Of a stretch of DNA of 36,334 bases, positions 1 through 6,139 are shown piece after piece. This DNA is from Rhizobiaceae bacterium (GTDB taxonomy: Bacteria; Pseudomonadota; Alphaproteobacteria; Rhizobiales; Rhizobiaceae). Position 1 is the first letter of the stretch, and every line of letters begins with the position of its first letter. Below the pieces are notes generated by a model that ran no database searches, was not told the DNA's origin, and saw only the letters and a program-made list of their open reading frames with translations. Where the stretch lies: assembly GCA_028281105.1 (NCBI GenBank), contig JANQKQ010000015.1:1-36334 (forward strand), in the 5' to 3' direction. Position numbers and translations under genes: made by a program.

Positions 1-419
1 GCCAACACCGCCGCGCTGGGCGAATGGAACCAGCGCAGAGCGGCAAAGCCCAGCCGCTCGATCCCGGGAACCGGCAGCCGTGCCGAAAGATATTCGGCAA
101 ACCGCGTGTGAAAGCCGGTAGTGAACGCAATCGAGCGCCTGACGCACCAGCGCCGCACTGCGAACCCGATCGGCCCTTCCGTAGCGATATGGATGCAGTC
201 CGGCTCGAACGCGGCGATCTGCGCGCCGATCGAGGCCTGCGACGGAAACGCCAGCCGGATCTCCGCATATCCGGGCATCGCAAAGGTCCGCCGACCTTCG
301 GCGTTCAACACCTCAACAGTGTGACCACACGCGCGCAGGCAAGTAGCCACGCTGTCCAGCGTCCGCACGACACCGTTAACTTGTGGGTACCAGGCGTCGG
401 TCGCGATGAGTATTCGCAT
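1..419 (-). CDS. Glycosyltransferase family 4, N-terminal part (cut by window edge)
   Basis: The minus strand reads open from an ATG at 419 to the window edge, giving about 139 residues. The start MRILIATDAWYPQVNGVVRTL is the classic N-terminal Rossmann half of GT4 (GT-B fold) sugar transferases, with the acceptor-side loop P-x-V-N-G-V-V-R. Further along come IHIATEGPIG and FHTRFAEYL, both typical of the alpha-mannosyl/glucosyltransferases that act on diacylglycerol or phosphatidylinositol. The nucleotide-sugar-binding C-terminal half lies outside the window. The gene begins inside the 3' end of the upstream LpxH-like gene (44-bp overlap), so translational coupling is likely. The presence of an acyltransferase and a phosphoesterase upstream suggests glycolipid or lipid A-related work at the inner membrane; the acceptor cannot be told from this fragment. 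Confidence 0.85.
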   Translation of the reverse strand, partial: MRILIATDAWYPQVNGVVRTLDSVATCLRACGHTVEVLNAEGRRTFAMPGYAEIRLAFPSQASIGAQIAAFEPDCIHIATEGPIGFAVRRWCVRRSIAFTTGFHTRFAEYLSARLPVPGIERLGFAALRWFHSPSAAVL

Positions 420-1206
420 TGGGAGAACCCTGGGCCTTGGCCGCCGATTGGGTGAGGATCGGCCAGTGGATCAGCTCCAGCCTGCCGTTTTCGTGTTCGA
501 CCAGGGCCGAGCAACTCTCCACCCAGTCACCGTCGTTGCAGTAGTGGACGCCGTCGATCACCCGCATCTCCGGCGTGTGGATGTGGCCGCAGATCACCCC
601 GTCGGCCGACGATTTCCTCGCCTGGCGCACAACCGCCGCCTCGAAATTGCCGATGAACTCGACGGCGCGCTTGACCCGGCGCTTCAGGTAGGCAGACAGC
701 GACCAGTAGGGCAGGCCGAACATCCGCCGCGCCTTGTTGAAATGACGATTGATGAAGATCGCCCAGTTGTAGGCGCGGTCGCCCAGATAGGCGAGCCAGC
801 GCGCATACAGCACCACGCCGTCGAACTCGTCGCCATGCAGCACCAGATAGCGCTTGCCGTCGGCGGTGCGGTGAATGTCGCGCCGGCGCACGCGCACATT
901 GCCGAAGCTGGAGTTGGCGAAATCGCGGAACATCTCGTCGTGATTGCCGGGAATGAACACGACCTTGGTGCCCTTGCGCGCCTTGCGCAGCAGCTTCTGG
1001 ATCACGTCGTTGTGGCTCTGGTCCCAATACCAGGACCGTTTGAGCGCCCAGTTGTCGATGATGTCACCGACCAGATAGAGCGTTTCGCACTCCGACATCT
1101 TCAGGAACTCGAGCAGCGCATGGGTCTGCGACTGCTTGGTGCCCAGGTGCAGATCGGAGATGAAGACGGTGCGGAACCAGTATTTGGAAGGGGTCGATGC
1201 GTTCAT
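376..1206 (-). CDS. LpxH-like metallophosphoesterase (UDP-2,3-diacylglucosamine diphosphatase family)
   Basis: This 276-residue calcineurin-like phosphoesterase has all five metal motifs: FISDLHLG (D18, H20), GDIID (D47), GNHDE (N87, H88), HGDEFD and GHIHTPEM. It belongs to the LpxH-related group, which cleaves a pyrophosphate or phosphate from lipid precursors at the cytoplasmic face of the inner membrane. Many Rhizobiales make lipid X with LpxI, so this paralogue may act on another lipid phosphate rather than in lipid A synthesis; that is inference. An ATG at 1206 with an AAAGG ribosome-binding site sets the start. It sits 33 bp after the acyltransferase gene and overlaps the glycosyltransferase gene, so the three form a probable operon. 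The last 25 residues or so are polar and probably not part of the fold. Confidence 0.85.
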   Translation of the reverse strand: MNASTPSKYWFRTVFISDLHLGTKQSQTHALLEFLKMSECETLYLVGDIIDNWALKRSWYWDQSHNDVIQKLLRKARKGTKVVFIPGNHDEMFRDFANSSFGNVRVRRRDIHRTADGKRYLVLHGDEFDGVVLYARWLAYLGDRAYNWAIFINRHFNKARRMFGLPYWSLSAYLKRRVKRAVEFIGNFEAAVVRQARKSSADGVICGHIHTPEMRVIDGVHYCNDGDWVESCSALVEHENGRLELIHWPILTQSAAKAQGSPNANTHRDRRLVPTS

Positions 1207-1239
1207 GGCCTTTCTCGATCGAGATGCCGCAGGCTTTAT

Positions 1240-2142
1240 TCAGAACTTGAAGTGCCGGGGATAGACGTACTCGCTGTCATGGCGCGGCAGCCGCCCCTTG
1301 GGATGGTGCAGCGTGTGCGCCAGTGCAAACGTGCGTCGGCGTAGCGCCCGGGTCAGCTCGGACCGGCCCTCAAGTTCACCCAATTCATCGAACGGGATCG
1401 GCTCGCCGATGGCCACGTCCAGATCGCTGCCGATCCGCCTGGCGGTCTCGAAGAAGAACAGCGACAGCCGCCAAGTGTAGCTGACATGGCTGGCAAGCTG
1501 GAACATTCGCGAATTCTGGCCGGCGAAATAGACCGGCACCACCGTGGCCTTCGACCGGCGCACCAGCTTGGCGACGAACGGATGCCAGGCGGTGTCCACG
1601 GCCGGGCCCTTGAGCGGCCGCTCGCTGGCGCCAACGCCGCCCGCCGGAAAGATGCCGATGGCGCCGCCTTCGGCAAGCTGCCGCATCGCCTCGTGGCGGG
1701 ATGCGATATTGGTACGCCGCGCCTGCCGCGAGCCGGAAAAGTCGACGGCGAGCAGATTGTCGCTCGCCTCCGGCGCCTGGCACAGCACGTCGTTGGCCAA
1801 CACCTTGACCTCGGGCCGCGCCCGCTTGGCGAGCCAGGTCAGCACAATTCCGTCCAGCACGCCGTAAGGATGGTTGGCGACAAACACGACGGGTCCGCTG
1901 TCCGGCACACGCGCAAGCCGCGACGGGTCGTATCGAACGTTGAGGCGCAGCAACTCGACCGCCGATTCAAAGAAATCCGCCTTCGGCTCGCCCGCTTCCG
2001 CATATTGGTCGTACAGGCGCTTCAGCCGCGGCTGGCCGCCGATCCTCTCGATGGTGCGGATCAGCGACCGCTTGGCGAAGGAATGCGACCCGGTCGAGTA
2101 GGTGAATCGGATCTTCGAATCTCGAGGTACGCTGGCCAGCAT
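1240..2142 (-). CDS. PlsC-like lysophospholipid acyltransferase
   Basis: A 300-residue protein with the acyltransferase fold. The catalytic block is VFVANHPYGVLDG, in which His and Asp are five residues apart as in the hemolysin-like PlsC subgroup, rather than four as in canonical PlsC. A second block, IGIFPAGGVG, matches the substrate-phosphate-binding motif. A third conserved region contains VVPVYFAGQNS. There is no obvious transmembrane helix except perhaps the hydrophobic segment near SLFFFETAR. Such enzymes move acyl groups onto lysophospholipids or ornithine-type lipids at the inner membrane. AGGGGAAG lies 8 bases before the ATG. It is the first gene of the lipid operon, and its promoter region carries two palindromes. 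Confidence 0.82.
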   Translation of the reverse strand: MLASVPRDSKIRFTYSTGSHSFAKRSLIRTIERIGGQPRLKRLYDQYAEAGEPKADFFESAVELLRLNVRYDPSRLARVPDSGPVVFVANHPYGVLDGIVLTWLAKRARPEVKVLANDVLCQAPEASDNLLAVDFSGSRQARRTNIASRHEAMRQLAEGGAIGIFPAGGVGASERPLKGPAVDTAWHPFVAKLVRRSKATVVPVYFAGQNSRMFQLASHVSYTWRLSLFFFETARRIGSDLDVAIGEPIPFDELGELEGRSELTRALRRRTFALAHTLHHPKGRLPRHDSEYVYPRHFKF

Positions 2143-2191
2143 CGAATCGCACTTCCCCTGTGTTAAGAGCCGCCTACACCGCGCGCATGAC

Positions 2192-2236
2192 AGCTTCGCG
2201 AAGCTTTTGTCGCGGTTTTGTGACAGCGTTAACGCT
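2192..2236. promoter_or_regulatory. Two perfect palindromes in the acyltransferase promoter region
   Basis: AGCTTCGCGAAGCT (2192-2205) and AGCGTTAACGCT (2225-2236) are both perfect palindromes, separated by 19 bases. They lie 50-95 bases upstream of the acyltransferase start and just past the end of the enolase-superfamily gene. They could be operators for a dimeric regulator. Neither has a loop long enough for a good RNA hairpin, so a terminator role is less likely. No regulator gene is adjacent. Confidence 0.35.
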
Positions 2237-2266
2237 TGTGGCTGGCTGAGATCGTCCGGCCGGCAT

Positions 2267-3487
2267 TCACACGCCGGGCAGCGGATCGGGCTCCGGGCTC
2301 AGATGCAGCGGCCCGGACGGGTCCCACGGATGGGCCGCCGCTACCGCCTCATCGAGCTCTACGCCAAGGCCCGGCGCGCCCGACGGGATCACGTGGCCGT
2401 CCTCCCATTCGATCGGGCTCATCAGCAGATCGGCGTGGAAGCCGTCCCATTTCCTGATGCTTTCAAGGATCAGGAAATTCGGCGAACAGGCGGCAAGCTG
2501 AATATTGGCGGCGCCGACGATCGGCCCGCAATAGCAGTGCGGCGCGATCTGCGCCTGGTGCACCTCGGCCATGGCAGCGATCTTCTTGCCGTCGAGAATG
2601 CCCCCTGAACGGCCCAGATCCATCTGCAGGATCGACGCCGCGCCGCTCGCCAGAACCCGGGCGAACTCGAAGCGGGTGGCCAGCCGCTCGCCGGTGGCGA
2701 TCGGTATAGAGGTGGCGCGGGCCACCTGCGCCATCACTTCGGGAGATTCAGGCGGCACCGGCTCCTCGAACCAGAGCGGATCGTAAGGCTCGATGGCGCG
2801 AGCCATGCGGATCGCGCCGGATGCGGTGAACTGGCCGTGGGTGCCGAACAGAATGTCGGCGCGCGTGCCCACCGCCTCGCGCACCGCCGCCACCATTCGG
2901 GCCGAAAGATCGATATCCGCCAGTCTCGGCTGGTGTCCGTCGAACGCGGTGTATGGACCCGCCGGATCGAACTTGACCGCCGTGAAGCCCTCTTCGACCG
3001 CCGCCAGCGCCGCCGCCGCCGCCAGGTCGGGATCGTTGTAGACATTGGCCTCGTTGCCGCGATCGGAGGGATAGACGCTGCCCTCGCCGGGGTACAGATA
3101 GGTGTAGGTGCGCAAGCCCTCGTGCACCTGCCCGCCCAGCAGTTCATAGACCGGCTTGTCGGCCTCCTTGCCGATGATGTCCCAGCAGGCCATCTCCAGC
3201 GCCGAAACGCAGCCCATCAACGTGATGTCCGGCCGTTGCGAGAATCCGGACGAATAGGCCCGCCGCCAGAAGGTCTCGATATGGTGCGGATCCTCGCCGA
3301 TCAGGTAGCGGTCGGCGATGTCCTCGATGGCGCGCACCATCACCTCCGGCCCGAACGTGGCCGCGTAGCATTCGCCGTAGCCGACCACGCCGGCATCGGT
3401 CTCCAGCTTGACGAAGATGAAATAGCGCCCCCCGGTATGCGGCGGTGGATTGGCGACTACGAAGGTTGTCAGATCGGTGATTTTCAC
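2267..3487 (-). CDS. Enolase-superfamily (mandelate racemase/muconate lactonizing enzyme) sugar-acid enzyme
   Basis: A 406-residue protein with the capping domain (about 1-125) and TIM-like barrel (about 140-370) of the enolase superfamily. Visible active-site elements are KFD (K172, D174), FEEP (E241), TGER (E267), D290 and H317, which resemble D-galactonate/mannonate dehydratases and 3,6-anhydrogalactonate cycloisomerases. At the strand that normally supplies the first metal-binding Asp, the sequence reads GTHGQ (H217) with no Asp two residues before the His, so the reaction is uncertain. The start codon is GTG, preceded by TAGGAGAG at good spacing. It lies 58 bp after the alcohol dehydrogenase gene on the same strand, so the pair probably dehydrates or isomerises and oxidises one sugar-derived substrate. 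Confidence 0.8.
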   Translation of the reverse strand: MKITDLTTFVVANPPPHTGGRYFIFVKLETDAGVVGYGECYAATFGPEVMVRAIEDIADRYLIGEDPHHIETFWRRAYSSGFSQRPDITLMGCVSALEMACWDIIGKEADKPVYELLGGQVHEGLRTYTYLYPGEGSVYPSDRGNEANVYNDPDLAAAAALAAVEEGFTAVKFDPAGPYTAFDGHQPRLADIDLSARMVAAVREAVGTRADILFGTHGQFTASGAIRMARAIEPYDPLWFEEPVPPESPEVMAQVARATSIPIATGERLATRFEFARVLASGAASILQMDLGRSGGILDGKKIAAMAEVHQAQIAPHCYCGPIVGAANIQLAACSPNFLILESIRKWDGFHADLLMSPIEWEDGHVIPSGAPGLGVELDEAVAAAHPWDPSGPLHLSPEPDPLPGV

Positions 3488-3545
3488 GAACTTGCTCTCC
3501 TATCCGCTATCGCGGATGCGGTTCCGGCCCTCTCCCGCCTAATCA

Positions 3546-4628
3546 TCAATCGAACACGATGACGTTGCGCAGCGCGCTGCCGTTGCGCAGCCCGTCCATC
3601 GCCTCGTTGATCTGTTCCAGCTTGTAGCGCCCGGAGATCAGCGGTTCCAGTCTGAGCCGGCCCTGCTGATACAGATCGACCAGCGCGGGAACGTCGTGCG
3701 CGATGCGCGCCGAGCCCATCTTGGTGCCCAGCACCCGCTGGCTCAAGGCGGTCAGGACGACCGGCTCGAATTCGCTCATCGCCCCGACCGCCGGCATGCC
3801 GACCAGGACCAGTGCGCCGCCCTTGCTCAGATAGGCAAAAGCCTTGTCGATCGCCGAAGTCGAGCCAACGGTGACGAACACGAAGTCGGCGCCATGGCCT
3901 GCGGTGATCTCCCCAATCCGCTCTGCCGCGTCGCCGGCCGTGGGATTGATCGCATGAGTCGCACCGAAGTCCCGCGCTACCGCGAGCTTGTCGTCTTCAA
4001 GATCGACGGCGATCACGCTGGCCGCGTCCGCGAGAGCGGCGGCCTGCACGGTGTTGAGCCCCACCCCGCCGCAGCCGATCACCACCGCATGATCGCCGGC
4101 GCGCAATTGCGCCACATGGGTCACCGCGCCATAGCCGGTGATCACCCCGCAGGCCAGCAGCGCGGCCTGTTCGAGCGGCATGGCGGCCGGCACCTTCTCG
4201 ATCTGGGATTGATCCACGACCACGGCCTCGGCGAACGCACCGGTGTACATCGCCTGATGCAATGGTTCGCCGTCGGCGGCCTTCAACGGACCGTCGCCAT
4301 TGTGTGCCACCTCGGTGTCGCACAACACTTCATGGCCGTTGGCGCAATGCCGGCACTCGCCGCAGTGTCGGATGAGCGTCACCACCACATGGTCGCCCGG
4401 CCCGACCCGCGAAACGCCCTCGCCCACCGCCTCGACGACACCGGCGGCCTCGTGGCCGTAGACCGCCGGCAGCGGCCCGCCCCAGTCGCCGTCGGCATAG
4501 GTGACGTCGGAGTGACACACCGCACACGCTTTGACCGCCACGCGCACCTCGCCGGCGCCGGGGCCCGCCAGGTGCACCTCTTCGATCGTCAATGGCTCGC
4601 CGAACGCACGGCACACTGCAGCTTTCAT
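3546..4628 (-). CDS. Zinc-dependent alcohol dehydrogenase (medium-chain, class III-like)
   Basis: A 360-residue medium-chain dehydrogenase. Catalytic zinc residues appear as C38 (CHSD) and H59-E60 (GHEAAG). The structural zinc site is complete: C89, C92, C95 and C103. A Rossmann motif GCGGVG binds NAD(P). The family oxidises alcohols or S-hydroxymethyl thiols in the cytoplasm; the substrate cannot be set from sequence. An upstream in-frame extension exists, but the family's normal N-terminus (MKAAVCRAFGEP) begins at 4628 and TTAGGAGCGGGG precedes it, so I use that start. Co-transcription with the enolase-superfamily gene 58 bp downstream suggests a role in sugar-acid or anhydrosugar catabolism. 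Confidence 0.87.
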   Translation of the reverse strand: MKAAVCRAFGEPLTIEEVHLAGPGAGEVRVAVKACAVCHSDVTYADGDWGGPLPAVYGHEAAGVVEAVGEGVSRVGPGDHVVVTLIRHCGECRHCANGHEVLCDTEVAHNGDGPLKAADGEPLHQAMYTGAFAEAVVVDQSQIEKVPAAMPLEQAALLACGVITGYGAVTHVAQLRAGDHAVVIGCGGVGLNTVQAAALADAASVIAVDLEDDKLAVARDFGATHAINPTAGDAAERIGEITAGHGADFVFVTVGSTSAIDKAFAYLSKGGALVLVGMPAVGAMSEFEPVVLTALSQRVLGTKMGSARIAHDVPALVDLYQQGRLRLEPLISGRYKLEQINEAMDGLRNGSALRNVIVFD

Positions 4629-4947
4629 CGCTCGCCCCGCTCCTAACCTACATTCAAAAAAAGTCGCGCAAGATGGAACCGGCCCGCACCCAAATGCAAG
4701 CGGCAATTGCGACCGCCCACTGTCGCAGATCGATGCACTCATCGCCGGACCGCCGTCGCGCCACCGACGCCATGCCGCACATGGTTCCTAAGACTCAGAT
4801 GGCATTTCCTGGTAAACTCGCGATGCCCCGATTCGTACCGGGTGGGTTGCACTTGCACGGGCGGATGGTTGCGGGCAATTCGCAATCCTGCGGTTGGAAC
4901 GCGAGGTGAGTTCTGGCCTCTTGATGCGGTAAACAAGGAGAGTGATC
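4629..4947. other. Intergenic region between divergent genes
   Basis: About 320 bases without a convincing gene separate the alcohol dehydrogenase (leftward) from the small membrane protein gene (rightward). It must contain the promoters of both. I see no good -35/-10 pair, strong palindrome or structured RNA. Short open frames here lack ribosome-binding sites and resemble no family. Confidence 0.5.
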
Positions 4948-5115
4948 ATGAATCTCAGCGCACCGACCATGATGGTGTTTCTGATTTCCTTGGTGGTGGC
5001 CATCGTGGCCCTGCTGGTCAATTTGGGCATGTTCTCGATCGGCATCGGGTCGTTCTGGATCGCCGCGGTGGCGTGGGTCGTGCTGGCGGCCGGATGCATG
5101 TTCAAGGGAATGTGA
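4948..5115 (+). CDS. Small two-helix membrane protein, 55 residues
   Basis: A 55-codon frame begins with ATG at 4948 after a clear AAGGAG (4935-4940) and ends with TGA at 5113. The product is almost wholly hydrophobic: one helix around residues 8-26 (MMVFLISLVVAIVALLVNLG) and a second around 31-49 (IGSFWIAAVAWVVLAAG), joined by a short Gly/Ser turn and ending in FKGM. The good ribosome-binding site, codon use like the neighbours and a strong terminator right behind support a real gene. I do not recognise a named family. It should sit in the inner membrane as a helical hairpin. Confidence 0.75.
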   Translation: MNLSAPTMMVFLISLVVAIVALLVNLGMFSIGIGSFWIAAVAWVVLAAGCMFKGM

Positions 5116-5161
5116 CGCGGGCCGGCCGCGAACACCGCAGGTCGGCACCCAACGAAGGTCT

Positions 5162-5196
5162 AAAAGGGCTGGCTGCTCGTGGCAGCCGGCCCTTTT
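5162..5196 (+). terminator. Rho-independent terminator after the small membrane protein gene
   Basis: A 15-bp stem (left arm 5162-5176, right arm 5182-5196, one G-T pair) with a 5-base loop, TCGTG. The left arm begins AAAA and the right arm ends TTTT, so it can also stop transcription arriving leftward from the small ORF at 5234-5380. Confidence 0.85.
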
Positions 5197-5233
5197 GCTT
5201 GCCCGCGGCCGGACCGTCCCAGCCGGCCCGTTA

Positions 5234-5380
5234 TTATCTGGCTTTAGCCGATTTGCGCTTGCCCGTCGCCCGCTGCGCGGTATCGATGAAGACCTCGATG
5301 GGAACCGCGGCGATCGCCTCGCGCCGTTCAGCCGGCAACTCGGCCAGATATCGTGCAACGCTGTGCGCATCCGACCGCAT
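5234..5380 (-). CDS. Small protein, 48 residues, resembling the N-terminus of DUF1801 proteins
   Basis: A 48-codon frame starts with ATG at 5380, preceded by AAAGGA at ideal spacing, and ends TAA-TAA. Residues 7-25 (SVARYLAELPAERREAIAA) look like the first helix of DUF1801 domain proteins, which normally run to about 120-140 residues. Here the sequence passes straight into a short lysine/arginine-rich tail (TGKRKSAKAR). It may be a genuine small protein or the remnant of an internal deletion. It is divergent from the DUF938 gene and faces the bidirectional terminator at 5162-5196. Confidence 0.5.
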   Translation of the reverse strand: MRSDAHSVARYLAELPAERREAIAAVPIEVFIDTAQRATGKRKSAKAR

Positions 5381-5494
5381 CGCCAAGTCCTTTGCAGCGG
5401 CACAGTGATTACCGCATAAGCACTACGGGGATATCCCGCAGCCCCCAACAAACCGCACGCACGCAAACCCAGCCACAGACCACAAGGCCCGACC

Positions 5495-6091
5495 ATGCTG
5501 CCTCACGCACCGTCCGCCGACAACAACAAGGGCCCGATCGGCGACATATTGGTCGATGCCTTTGCCGGTGCAGCCCATGTGCTCGAAATAGGTTCGGGTA
5601 CCGGCCAGCAGGCGGTGCATCTGGCCGGCCGGCTGCCGCATGTGAGCTGGCAGCCTAGCGATCTGGCCGATGCGCTGCCCGGCCTGGCCGCGCGGGTGGC
5701 GGACGAGGGGCCCGAAAACCTGCGCCCGCCGATCGAACTGGATGTGGCATGGAAGGAATGGCCGTCCGACGACTTCGACGCGGTCTTCTCGGCCAACTCG
5801 GTGCACATCATGTCATGGGCGCATGTGGAGGCGTTGTTCGCCGGGCTCGGCCGGGCGTGGGCCGATGTCACGCCCGGCCGCCGGCTGGCGCTCTACGGGC
5901 CGTACAAGTATGGCGGCGAATTCACCACCCCCTCGAACGCCCAGTTCGATCGCTGGCTCAGGGACCGGGACCCGGTCAGCGGCATCCGCGATTTCGAGGC
6001 GGTCGACGCCCTGGCCCGCGATATCGGCCTCACCCTGATCGCCGACCACAACATGCCGGCCAACAATCAGTTGCTTGTCTGGAGCGGGTAG
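5495..6091 (+). CDS. DUF938 family SAM-dependent methyltransferase-like protein
   Basis: A 198-residue class I methyltransferase fold. The SAM-binding glycine loop is VLEIGSGTGQQAVHLA (residues about 29-44), followed by an acidic strand-2 motif in WQPSDLAD. The start MLPHAPSADNNKGPI is the normal beginning of DUF938 proteins, whose substrate is unknown. The later segment LYGPYKYGGEFTTPSN and the ending ANNQLLVW are also family features. AAGG precedes the ATG. It is a single-gene unit, tail to tail with the DUF2235 gene. Confidence 0.85.
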   Translation: MLPHAPSADNNKGPIGDILVDAFAGAAHVLEIGSGTGQQAVHLAGRLPHVSWQPSDLADALPGLAARVADEGPENLRPPIELDVAWKEWPSDDFDAVFSANSVHIMSWAHVEALFAGLGRAWADVTPGRRLALYGPYKYGGEFTTPSNAQFDRWLRDRDPVSGIRDFEAVDALARDIGLTLIADHNMPANNQLLVWSG

Positions 6092-6139
6092 TCACGCATG
6101 GGTTAACGGCGTGGCTGCCCGCGCCTGCCGGCCTCACCG

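Noticed and set aside
24-455. A rightward frame at the left edge
   Set aside because: The leftward frame here encodes an unmistakable GT4 N-terminus; the rightward product is Arg/Pro-rich with no motif.
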